A DNA stretch of 64,000 nucleotides from Nocardia nova NBRC 15556 (GTDB lineage Bacteria > Actinomycetota > Actinomycetes > Mycobacteriales > Mycobacteriaceae), in NCBI RefSeq assembly GCF_001613005.1, contig NZ_BDBN01000046.1:1-64000 (forward strand), in the 5' to 3' direction. The position numbers and the translations under genes were made by a program. The notes under the pieces are model-generated. The model saw nothing but the letters and a program-made list of their open reading frames with translations. It was not told the DNA's origin and did not search any database. Within the stretch, counting starts at the first letter, position 1; every line of letters begins with the position of its first letter. Positions 25,210 to 36,200 of the stretch are shown here, piece after piece.

Positions 25210-26226
25210 CTAATCTGCTGCCTGCGCAGCCAACGGGTGCGGTTCGCCGGTCAGGACGGACAGCGCTGCCGCGACTTCGTGGAGGTTGGCCTTCACGTAC
25301 GTTGCGGTGGTACCGCCGTTCTTGCCGGAATGCCCGGCGTATTCGCGGGCAACGGCATAGCTGAATGTGCGTTCTACCCAGGTGAGGGTGGTGTGGCGCA
25401 ACCAGTGGATGGTCACGCCTTGTGTGGCGACCCAGGGGAGCTCCTGGCCGATGCGGTTCCAGAGGTGGTCGTATCTGCGGTGGGTGATCGGTTTCCCGTT
25501 TCGATAGCGCAGTAGCTGCCCGGATTGCGGACTGCCGCGTTCGAGGCCGTGGACGACGAGGTGGTTCATCAGCGTCGGTGAGACCGGTTGCCAGCGGTCG
25601 GTTCCGTCCTTCTCACGGAGGTAGATCAGGCACTGGGCAACGTCGAGGTCATGGGGTCGCAAGCTGAGAGCTCCGCTACGGCGACATGCGGTTTCGAGGT
25701 GTAGTCGTAGAAGCAGGGCGTCCAGCCCGGGGTCGTTGCCGGTGGTGGCGGCGACTGCGCAGATCTCGGCGACTCGGTCCGAGGGGATGGCGTATCGGTG
25801 TGATTTGCGGCGTGCAGGGAATGCGAGTTGGCGGGCGGGGTTGTCGGCGGGCCGGATCCACCCGTGATCCTCGGCGTAGCGGTAGACGCAGCGGGCGGCG
25901 GAGACGAAATGTTCAACCGCGCTGGTCCCGCCGCGGGAGGCGCGGTTGATCCGCGCGGACGAGCGAATTGTCTCTGCCAGTTCGTCGAGGTCGGGCTTGG
26001 TCACCTCGTCCAGTCGTTTGCTGCTCCACTTGTTTTCGAGATGATCGAGATGTGTGCCGTAGGTGCGTCGGGTACCGGCTCCGAGGGTTGCCCGGACTGC
26101 GGGCACGACCTCGGCGAATGTGGGCACCGACGAGATCGGGGTGACGAGATCGGCTGGCGACAAACCCATCTGGCTCAGTAGCAGCCGCGCGGCGGCAATG
26201 GTGTCGCTCGTGTTGGTGGCGGTCAC
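25210..26226 (-). CDS. int: Tyrosine recombinase/integrase (copy 2, tRNA-proximal)
   Basis: A 338-residue integrase with Arg in ETACRRSGAL, Lys in LREKDG, the His-x-x-Arg box HWLRHTTLTW, His in EYAGHSG and the nucleophile Tyr in TATYVKAN. It shares long identical blocks with integrase 1 (LLRYRNGKPIT, TLTWVER, LTGEPHPL in near-identical form) but differs in the arm-binding and core-binding part, so the two may recognise different att sites. It faces away from the tRNA-Leu gene, and four bases separate it from the AbrB-like gene upstream. Location beside the tRNA 3' end makes it the best candidate for the enzyme that integrated the element there. Confidence 0.9.
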   Translation of the reverse strand: MTATNTSDTIAAARLLLSQMGLSPADLVTPISSVPTFAEVVPAVRATLGAGTRRTYGTHLDHLENKWSSKRLDEVTKPDLDELAETIRSSARINRASRGGTSAVEHFVSAARCVYRYAEDHGWIRPADNPARQLAFPARRKSHRYAIPSDRVAEICAVAATTGNDPGLDALLLRLHLETACRRSGALSLRPHDLDVAQCLIYLREKDGTDRWQPVSPTLMNHLVVHGLERGSPQSGQLLRYRNGKPITHRRYDHLWNRIGQELPWVATQGVTIHWLRHTTLTWVERTFSYAVAREYAGHSGKNGGTTATYVKANLHEVAAALSVLTGEPHPLAAQAAD

Positions 26227-26230
26227 AGGA

Positions 26231-26743
26231 TCACCGATCCAGCAATGCGAGGCGGGCCGCGAGGAGTGTGGAGAGGGCGGCCGGTGGAAGGAGTAGGAGT
26301 CGGCCGTGGCTGCGGCGGCCGGTGACTAGTACTCGGTCACCGATCGACAGGCCGACGCGGCGCCGCTGCCGGAACGGGACTCGAAAGTAGCCGTCGGCTG
26401 TCATGCGGACGGGCCCGTCAGCAGCCGCTTCGACGATCAGAACGTTGTCGATCGGGTCGATCCGCAGACAGGTACCCGCGCGCCAGTCGATGGCCTTGAA
26501 AATGTATCTGTCCAGCACCCTCCCGGATTCGCCGACTGTGGAGACGCCGCACAAGATGTCGTCATCGGCGACGGGGGCCTGGTCGGGTGGGGCGGCCAGT
26601 GGGCCGCGGATCAATTGCTCGAGGGGGCCCTGCGGTGGAATGAGGGGCGGGATCACTGCCGTACCGGAAGGTAGTCGGCGAATGCCGTGGTCGGCAGCTG
26701 ATTTCGGCATATCTGCCGGAATGTGTCGCAGGTCGGAACGCAT
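26231..26743 (-). CDS. AbrB-like small protein paired with integrase (copy 2)
   Basis: A 170-residue protein. GGAGGTGA eight to nine bases before the ATG fixes the start. Its C-terminal two thirds align with the 137-residue protein before integrase 1: VSTVGESGRVLDRY, LRIDPIDNVLIVEAA, GYFRVPFRQRRRVGLSIGDR, VLVTGRRSHGRLLLLPP. This pattern of two short beta-rich lobes fits an AbrB/SpoVT-type DNA-binding fold. The N-terminal 60 residues, with a Pro-rich part (TAVIPPLIPPQGP), are extra. A long perfect palindrome directly precedes the ribosome-binding site, suggesting autoregulation. Confidence 0.6.
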   Translation of the reverse strand: MRSDLRHIPADMPKSAADHGIRRLPSGTAVIPPLIPPQGPLEQLIRGPLAAPPDQAPVADDDILCGVSTVGESGRVLDRYIFKAIDWRAGTCLRIDPIDNVLIVEAAADGPVRMTADGYFRVPFRQRRRVGLSIGDRVLVTGRRSHGRLLLLPPAALSTLLAARLALLDR

Positions 26744-26758
26744 ATTCGCAGGTCACCT

Positions 26759-26788
26759 CCGTGTGTTCGAGTGCGCTCGAACACACGG
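26759..26788. promoter_or_regulatory. Palindromic operator candidate upstream of AbrB-like/integrase 2
   Basis: Perfect 13-bp arms (CCGTGTGTTCGAG and CTCGAACACACGG) around TGCG. The palindrome abuts the Shine-Dalgarno of the leftward AbrB-like gene and lies 33 bases from the tRNA 3' end, so it could be an operator for that gene or a recombinase accessory site. Confidence 0.6.
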
Positions 26789-26820
26789 CACGCAAATCAG
26801 GGAGATTTGCCGGGAATCTG

Positions 26821-26902
<82 letters not shown>

Positions 26903-27285
26903 GTGATGGTACGACCGTCCAAACTCTACCGGCCCGGGCGCGGATCGCGAAGCCACGCGGGGGTGTCGTGTACCCGCGGGTAACACGAACTGGGATTATA
27001 ACGATTTGGCAACTCCCAATATGAGGAACCCTCAACTTTCTGACTTCCGAGTAACGCTGCCACCTGGGGCTTCAAACATGAGGGAGGGTCATGTTTGGCG
27101 TTGTTCTTGTACGGCTGTACCGAAATACTCGACGGTAGGGGCGCGGGGGCCGGGGAAACGTGAGGCTTTCCTCATGATTTTGTGCGAACCTGAGGCTTCG
27201 TCAGGTCCTCAGGGGTGAGGGACGCCTGTGCACGCAAGAGCGGGCCCCGCGGGGTGAGCCGCCACGAGAAGGAAGTCGATACGTC
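26903..27285 (+). promoter_or_regulatory. fas upstream region with clustered TGAGG/CCTCA pentamers
   Basis: A 383-base non-coding region before fas. The pentamer TGAGG or its complement CCTCA occurs eight times between 27022 and 27220 (27022, 27030, 27079, 27161, 27170, 27191, 27207, 27216), several as close inverted pairs. A separate inverted repeat has 9-bp arms CAAACATGA / TCATGTTTG at 27073-27081 and 27089-27097. In mycobacteria fas-acpS is activated by FasR at inverted repeats in the promoter; whether these are the same sites cannot be decided here. Confidence 0.55.
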
Positions 27286-30200
27286 TTGACGATCAACGAA
27301 CGCACCGGGACCGGAACGAACGCGAAGGTCGCTGGGGGAGTTTCGGATACGGGTATCAAGTCGTCGCTGCTGGATCGCCTGCTCGGTGGTGAGAAGTACG
27401 CGCTGGCCTTCGGTGGCCAGGGTGCGCAGTGGCTGCGGGAGCTGGAGGAGATCGGACGCGACAGTGCGCTCGAGCCCGAGTTGACCGCGCTCGTGCACGA
27501 AGCGGATGCGCGGCTGGAACCGGTGGCGGCGCAGCTGCTGGTGGTCCGGCCCGTCGGCTTCGATCCGATCGCGTGGATGCTCGAGGACGAGCTGGCCGAC
27601 GGCGAGGAAGGCGAGGAGTCGGCGGCGCCGTCCGCGCAGGCGCTGCGTTCGGCCGCGGTCTCGATGCCGGGCGTCTTCCTCGCGCAGGTCGCCGCGCTGC
27701 GGGCGCTGCGGATGCAGGGTCTGGATCCGGCCGAGCAGGCGCCGACCGGCATCATCGGTCACTCCCAGGGTCTGCTCGCCGCCGAGGCCGCGTCCGCACA
27801 GGGTGCGCGTGACGCGGAACTGCTCGCGCTGGCCCAGTTGATCGGCGCGGCGGCCACACTGGTCGCGCGCCGGCGCGGTCTCATTCCGGTCGGCGACAAA
27901 TCGCCGATGGTCGCGGTGTCCAATGTCGACCCCGACGAGCTGCGCGCGGTCGTGGCCGAGGTCTCGGAAGGTGTGGACCCGAACATCGCCGCGGTGGTGT
28001 CGATTCGCAACGGCCGCCGGCGCGCGGTGCTGTCGGGCACCGTGGCCCAGTTGGAGCGGGTGCGGCAGCGCTGCACCGAGATCAACGCCGAGCAGAGCCG
28101 CGATCGCGATGCCAAGAAGCGCGGCGGCTCGGTGTTCGCCCCGGTCTTCGAGGACGTCCAGGTCGAGGTCGCTTTCCATCACCCCGCGCTGGCCGAGACC
28201 GTCGAGCTGGTGTCGGCCTGGGCCGCGCAGTGTGAGATCGACACCGAACTCGCCGCGCAGCTGGCCCGCAGCATTCTGGTCGACCCGGTGGACTGGGTGC
28301 AGATCGTCGACGACACCGTTTCCGGTGGCGCGCAATGGATTCTGGATATCGGCCCAGGTGATCTGCTGAGCCGCCTTACTCAGGGGTCCCTCAAGGGCAC
28401 CGGCGTGGGCATCGTCGCGGCCGCGACCCGGCCCGGTCAGCGCAGTCTCTTCACCCCGGGCGCGGCTCCGCAAGTCGCCCCGTCCTGGGATGCGTTCGCC
28501 CCCAAGCCGATTCGTCTCCCCAACGGCCGGATCGTGGTCGAAACCGCCTTCACTCGCCTGACCGGCCGGTCGCCGATTCTGCTGGCCGGTATGACCCCGA
28601 CCACCGTCGACGCGAAAATCGTTGCCGCCGCGGCGAATGCGGGTCACTGGGCCGAGCTGGCCGGTGGCGGCCAGGTGACCGAGCAGATCTTCGCCGATCG
28701 GGTCGCCGAGCTGAAGACCCTGCTGCAGCCGGGCCGGGCCGTGCAGTTCAACTCGCTGTTCCTCGACCCCTACCTGTGGAAATTGCAGCTGGGCGGTAAG
28801 CGGCTGGTGCAGCGCTCCCGCACGGCCGGCGCCCCGTTCGACGGCGTGGTCGTGACCGCGGGCATCCCCGAACTCGACGAGGCCGTGGCGCTGATCGCCG
28901 AGCTGACCGAGGCCGGCATCACCCACGTCGCGTTCAAGCCCGGTACCGTCGCGCAGATCCGCGCGGTGCTGCGCATCGCCGACGAGGTGCCGGACTACCC
29001 GGTGATCATGCACATCGAGGGCGGTCGCGCGGGCGGCCACCACTCCTGGGAGGACCTCGACGACCTGCTGCTCGAGACCTACGCCGAACTGCGCAACCGC
29101 GCGAACGTCGTGGTCTGCGTCGGTGGCGGCATCGGCACCCCGGAGCGGGCCACCGAATACCTCACCGGCGAATGGTCGGTTTCCCACGGCTACCCGACGA
29201 TGCCGCTGGACGGCGTGCTGGTCGGCACCGCGGCCATGGCCACCCTGGAGGCCACCACCGCACCCGAGGTCAAGCAGCTGCTGGTCGACACCCCCGGTAC
29301 CCCCGACTGGGTCGCCGCCGGGACCGCCACCGGCGGAATGGCTTCCGGCCGTAGCCAATTGGGCGCCGACATCCACGAGATCGACAACTCCGCCTCGCGG
29401 ACCGGGCGCCTGCTCGACGAGGTCGCCGGTGACGCCGAGGCCGTGGCCGCGCGCCGCGATGAGATCATCGAGGCGCTCGACCGCACCGCCAAGCCGTACT
29501 TCGGCGATGTCGCCGGTATGACCTACCTGCGCTGGCTGGAGCGCTACGTCGAGCTGGCCGCACTGCTGCCCGAGCACCAGCGTGCCGGTCGCGACGGCTT
29601 CGACTGTGGCACCGACCTCGGCGACGCGATCGCCGACGCCACCCGCTCGGTCTGGGCCGACATCACGTGGCGGGATCGGTTCGCCGAGATGGTGCGGCGC
29701 GCCGAGGGCCGCCTCAACCCCGCCGACCGCGGCCGCATCCCGACCCTGTTCGACGACGACAGCGTCTTCGAACGGCCGGTGCACGTGATCTGCACGCTGA
29801 AGGAGCACTACCCGGCCGCCGCCGAGACCGTCCTGCACCCGGCCGATGTGCCGTTCTTCGTCTCGCTGTGCAAGACCCCGGGCAAGCCGGTCAACTTCGT
29901 GCCGGTCGTCGACGCCGACGTGCGCCGGTGGTGGCGCTCGGACTCGCTGTGGCAGGCCCACGACCCGCGCTACGCCGCCGACCAGGTATGCGTGATCCCC
30001 GGCACCGTCGCGGTCGCCGGCATCACCCGCGTCGACGAGCCGGTCGGTGAACTGCTCGACCGCTTCGAACAGGACACCGCCTACACGCTGATCCGCGGCG
30101 GCGTCACCCCCGCCGCCGTCGACGGGCGCCGCCGCGCCGACATCGGTTCCGGCGCCATCGACGTCGTGCTGGCCGCGCCCGACGTGCAGTGGGCCGGGCG

Positions 30201-33200
30201 TACCACCGCCAACCCGGTGCACCGGCTCGGCGATCTGCACGAGTGGATCGTCGACCCTCAGGGCGCGGTGCACCGGCCGACCGGCGCCACCCTGGTTCCG
30301 GCTACCGGCCCCGACGCCGACAACGCCTACGTGGAACTGGCCGTCCCGCTGTCGCCGGCGAACGAGGTCCGGATCCGGATCACGGTTCCCGCTTCGGTCT
30401 ACAACGGTGGCGCGCCGGTGGTGACCGAAGACGATGCCGAGGCCGCGATGTCGGCCCTGCTGGCCGTGGCTGCCGGGCAGGCGCTGCCGGAAGTCAAGTC
30501 CGCCAACGGCTCTCACGTCGCACACGTCAACCTCGCCTGGACGCCCGATATGGTCGCCGACCACGCCGGTGTGACCGGCTCGGGTCTGCCGGAGGGCCTC
30601 AGCACCATCGGCCGCCGGGTTCCCGACGTGCTGGTCGGCGCGTGCTGGCCGGCCGTATTCGCCGTGCTGGGCGCGAGCCGCGCAGAGGGCGAGAACGGAA
30701 GCGTCAGCAGTGTTATCGAGGGCATGCTGGATCTGGTGCACCTGGACCACCAGGTCGACCTGGTGCGTGAGCTGCCCGGTGATCCGGCGGTGCTCAGCGT
30801 TCGCGCGGAATCCGCGTCGGTGGTCGACACCGATCTGGGGCGCGTCGTCGAGGTGCGGGTCACCGTCGGGGTCATGCGCGATCACGGTCTGGAGACGCCG
30901 ACCGTCGCAACGCTGGTGGAACGCTTCGCGATTCGCGGCCGCAACGGCGGCAACGAGCTCACCGATCCGCCGCGCGCGGCCGGGACCGTGTCCGGGGAGG
31001 CCACCGAAACCCCGCGCCGCCGTCGTCGCGACGTCACGCTCACCGCGCCGCGGGCCATGGCCGCCTTCGCCGAGGTCTCCGGCGACCACAACCCCATCCA
31101 CACCAGCAACGCCGCCGCGAAACTCGCGGGCCTGGGCAGCCCGATCGTGCACGGCATGTGGCTGTCGGCCGCTGCCCAGCACGCGGTGTCGGCCGTGGAT
31201 CCCGAATCTCCGCTGCCCGCACGCACTGTCACCGCCTGGACCACCCGATTCCTCGGAATGGTCCGGCCGGGCGCGCAGATCGATGTGCGCGTCGAGCGGA
31301 TCGCCGTCGACCGCGGCTGCGAGATCGTCGAGGTGTCCTGCCGGACCGGCGGTGATCTGGTGATGACCGCAACCGCCCGGTTGGCGGCTCCCAAGACCGT
31401 CTACGCCTTCCCCGGTCAGGGCATCCAGACCAAGGGGATGGGCCTGGACGCCCGGTCGCGGTCGAAGGCGGCCAAGCAGGTGTGGGATCGCGCCGACAAG
31501 CACACCCGGGAAGCTCTGGGCTTCTCGATCCTCGCCGTGGTGCGCGACAACCCGACCTACCTCAAGGCGCGGGGCGTGGAATACCGTCACCCGCAGGGTG
31601 TTCTGCATCTGACCCAGTTCACTCAGGTCGCGATGGCCACCCTGGGCGTGGCTCAGGTCGCCGAACTGCGCGAGGCCGGTGCGTTCGTCGAGGGCGCGAT
31701 GCTGGCCGGCCACTCCGTCGGTGAGTACAACGCGCTGGCCGCGGTGGCCGGTGTGCTGCCGCTGGAAGCCGTGCTCGAGGTCGTGTTCCAGCGTGGCTCG
31801 GCCATGCACGAGCTGGTGCCCCGAGATGCGCAGGGCCGCAGCGACTATCGGATGGCCGCCATTCGCCCGTCGCAGATCGGGCTGCCCGACGCCGAGGTGA
31901 TCGACTTCGTCGCCGGCGTCGGCGAGCGCGTCGGCGAGTTCCTCGAGGTGGTGAACCTGAACCTGCGCGGTTCGCAGTACGCGATCGCCGGTACGGTCGC
32001 CGGGCTCGAGGAGCTGGAAGCCGAAATCGAGCGTCGCCGTGCGGAATTCGGTGGTAAGCGTGCCTTCGTGCTGGTGCCGGGCATCGACGTACCGTTCCAC
32101 TCGACGGTGCTGCGCAAGGGCGTGCCCGAGTTCCGGAACAAGCTCGAGGAGCTGCTGCCGGAGAACCTGCATCCGGAAATCCTTGCCGGGCGCTACATTC
32201 CGAACCTGGTGCCGCGGCCGTTCTCGCTGGAGCGCGACTTCATCGCCGAGATCGCCGACTACGTGCCGTCGGAGCCGCTGCGCGCGGTACTCGACGACTT
32301 CGAGTCGTGGTCCGCGCGTCCGGAAGAATTGTGCCGGGTGGTGCTGATCGAGCTGCTGGCCTGGCAGTTCGCCAGCCCGGTGCGGTGGATCGAGACCCAG
32401 GATCTGCTGTTCGGCGACACCGGACGCGGTGGCCTCGGCGTGGAGCGGTTCGTCGAGATCGGCCTGGCGGCGACGCCGACCGTGGCGAACCTGGCGAGCA
32501 ACACCCTGAAGTTGCCGCAGTACTCCGCCACCAAGGTCGAGGTGCTCAACATCGAGCGCGAGGCCGGCGTCGTGTACTCCACCGACACCGATCCGGCGCC
32601 GGTCGACGAGCCGGAAGAGGCTGTGGCCGAAGCGGTTCCGGCCGAGACGGCCGCTGCGGCCGCCCCGGCACCGGCTCCGGTCGCCGCTGCCGGTGGTCCT
32701 CGCCCCGACGACCTCACCTTCACCGCCGCCGACGCCACCCGCGTGCTGATCGCGCTGTGGACCAAGCTGCGGCTGGACCAGATCGGTCCCGTGGACACCA
32801 TCGAGGCGCTGTGCGACGGTGTCTCCTCGCGGCGCAACCAGCTGCTGGTCGACCTCGGCTCCGAACTGTCGCTGGGTGCGATCGACGGCGCCGCGGATGC
32901 CGATATGGGCGCCCTCTCGGTCACCGTCGACCGCCTGGCCCGCACCTACAAGCCGTTCGGCTCGGTGCTGTCCGACGCCATCGGTGATCACCTGCGCAAG
33001 GTGTTCGGTCCCTCGGGCAAGCGCCCCGCGGCGATCACCGATCGCGTGAAGAAGGTGTGGCAGCTCGGCGACGGCTGGGCCCACCACGTCACCGCCGAGG
33101 TGTCGCTCGGCACCCGTGAGGGCACCAGCGTGCGCGGCGGGGATCTCGGTGGCCTGGTCTCCGGGGCGCTGAGCGACGGCGCCGCGGTGGATGCCGCGAT

Positions 33201-36200
33201 CGACGCCGCGGTGCAGGCCGTGGCCGCCCGCCGCGGAATCAGCGTCGCGCTGCCGGCCGCCGGTGGTGGCGGTGGCGCCACGGTCGACGCGGCCGCCCTC
33301 GGTGAATTCACCGAGCAGATCACCGGTCGCGACGGTGTGCTGGCGACCGCCGCCCGGGTGGTGCTCGAGCAGCTGGGGCTCACCGACCAGGTGTCGGCGC
33401 CGGAGGCGAGCGACGAATCGCTGGTCGACCTGGTCTCGGCCGAATTGGGTTCGGACTGGCCGCGTTTGGTGGCTCCGGCCTTCGACGCCCGCAAGGCCGT
33501 GCTGATCGACGACCGCTGGGCCACCGCCCGCGAGGATCTGGCCACGCTGTGGGTGGGTGGCTCGGGCGAGGACACGGTCGACAGTTTCGTCGGAGCCGGT
33601 AAGGCCGTTGCGGCACAGGCGCAGTGGTGGCGCAAACTCGCCATGGGCGAAGCGCGTTCGGTGCTGGCCCGGACCTATGAACGGATCGCCGAGGCGGCCG
33701 TGAGCACCGACGAGGGTGTCTGGTCCGCCGATACCGCGGTGATCACGGGCGCGAGCAAGGGGTCCATCGCGGCCTCGATCGCGGGCCGGCTGCTCGCCGG
33801 CGGCGCGACCGTCATCCTCACCACATCAAAGCTCGACGACGACCGCCTCGCCTTCTACAAGCAGCTCTACCGCGAGCACGCTCGTGCGGGGGCCGCGCTG
33901 TGGGTGGTGCCGGCGAATATGGCCTCCTACTCCGATATCGACGCGCTGATCGACTGGGTCGGCAACGAGCAGACCGACAACGCCGGCGGCGCGAAGGTTC
34001 TCGTGAAGCCCGCGATGACCCCGACGCTGCTGCTGCCGTTCGCCGCCCCGCGGGTGGCCGGCGATCTGGCCGATGCCGGGGCGCGCGCCGAAATGGAGAT
34101 GCGGGTCCTGCTGTGGTCGGTGGAACGTCTGATCGGCGGTCTGTCCGCCCTCGGCGCCGACCACGACGTGGACGCGAAACTGCATGTGGTGCTTCCGGGT
34201 TCGCCCAACCGCGGCATGTTCGGCGGCGACGGCGCCTACGGCGAGTCGAAGGCCGCGCTGGACGCGGTGATCGCCAAGTGGCGGGTCGAGAAGTCGTGGG
34301 CGCAGCGGGTCACCCTGGTCCACGCGATGATCGGCTGGGTGCGCGGCACCGGCCTGATGGGTCATAACGATCCGCTGGTCGCGGCCGTCGAGAAGGCCGG
34401 CGTGCACACCTGGTCCACCCAGGAGATGGCCGACGAGCTGCTCAAGTGGTGCACGTCGCGGGCCCGCGCCGTCACCGCCACCGGACCGCAACAGATCGAC
34501 CTCACCGGCGGCCTGGCCGGTGCGAAGCTGGACCTGTCGGCCCTGGCCGAGGACGTCGAGCGCGAGCCGGAGGCGATCGCCGACGAGCGGGCGACGGTCC
34601 CGGCGCTGCCGGTGCCGCCAACGCTCACCTCGGCGCTGCCGACCCCCGAATGGGGCGCTGTCACCGCCGATCTCGCCGATATGGTCGTGATCGTCGGCGC
34701 CGGTGAGCTCGGACCCTACGGTTCCGCGCGCACGCGCTTCGAGATGGAGGTCGCCGACGAACTGTCCGCAGCCGGCGTCCTGGAGCTGGCGTGGACCACC
34801 GGTCTGGTCACCTGGGAGAACGACCCGAAGCCGGGCTGGTACGACGCCGAGAGCGGCGAATACGTCGAGGAATCGGAGCTGGCCGAGCGCTACCACGACG
34901 CGGTGGTGCAGCGCTGTGGCATCCGCCGCTACGGCGACGACGGTTCCATGATCGACAACGCGGCGCCGCTGCTCACCTCGGTCTTCCTCGACCGGGATCT
35001 GAGCTTTGTGGTCAACAGCGAGGCCGAGGCGCGCGCGTTCTACGCCGCCGATCCGGAGCACACCGTGATCAGCCCCGTCGCCGAGTCGAGCGACTGGCAG
35101 GTGATTCGCCAGGCGGGCACCGAGATTCGGGTGCCGCGCAAGGCGAAGCTGTCGCGCACCGTCGGCGGTCAGATCCCCGAGGGCTGGGATCCGACCCGCT
35201 GGGGCATCTCGCCGGATATGGCGAGTTCGGTGGACCGGGTGGCGCTGTGGAACATCGTCTGCACCGTGGACGCGTTCCTGTCCAGCGGCTTCAGCCCCGC
35301 CGAGCTGATGAGCTGGGTGCACCCGGCGATGGTGACCAACACCCAGGGCACCGGTATGGGCGGCATGTCCTCGATGCGCTCGCTCTACATCGACAACCTG
35401 CTCGGTGAGCCGCGGGCCAACGACATCCTGCAGGAGGCGTTGCCGAACGTCGCACTGGCGCACGTGGTTCAGTCCTACGTCGGCAGCTACGGCGGCATGA
35501 TCCATCCGGTCGCGGCGTGTGCGACCGCGGCGGTGTCGGTCGAGGAGGGTGTCGACAAGATCCGTCTCGGCAAGGCCGAGGTCGTGGTCGCCGGCGGTTA
35601 CGACGATCTCGGTATCGAGGGCATCGTCGGCTTCGGTGACATGTCGGCGACCGCGGATTCTGCGGCCATGAGCGCCAAGGGCATCAGCGACCGCTACTTC
35701 TCCCGGGCCAACGACCGGCGTCGCGGCGGATTCATCGAATCCCAGGGTGGCGGAACGGTTCTGCTGGCCCGCGGTGACATCGCCGCGGAGTTCGGCCTGC
35801 CGGTTCTCGGTGTGGTCGCGTTCGCGCAGTCCTTCGCCGACGGCGTGCACACCTCGATCCCGGCTCCCGGACTGGGCGCGCTCGGCGCGGGTCGCGGTGG
35901 TGCGGAATCACGGCTGGCCGCCGAACTGCGCAAGCTGGGCGTGACCCCGGACGAGATCGCGGTGATCTCCAAGCACGACACCTCCACCGCCGCCAACGAT
36001 CCCAACGAATCGGAGCTGCACGAGCGGCTGGCCGGCGCGCTGGGACGGTCCGAAGGCGCTCCGATGTTCGTGATTTCGCAGAAGTCGCTGACCGGTCACG
36101 CCAAGGGCGGTGCGGCCGCCTTCCAGCTGATCGGGCTGTGCCAGGTGCTGGAGCAGGGTGTGATTCCGCCGAACCGCAGCCTCGACTGCGTCGACGAGAA

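Noticed and set aside
27172..33087. Very long open frame antisense to fas
   Set aside because: It mirrors the fas codons in a high-GC genome; composition is Gly/Arg/His/Asp-rich without domains, and fas is unquestionable.
33826..35850. Second long open frame antisense to fas
   Set aside because: Same reason: an antisense shadow of the ketoreductase and ketosynthase regions.
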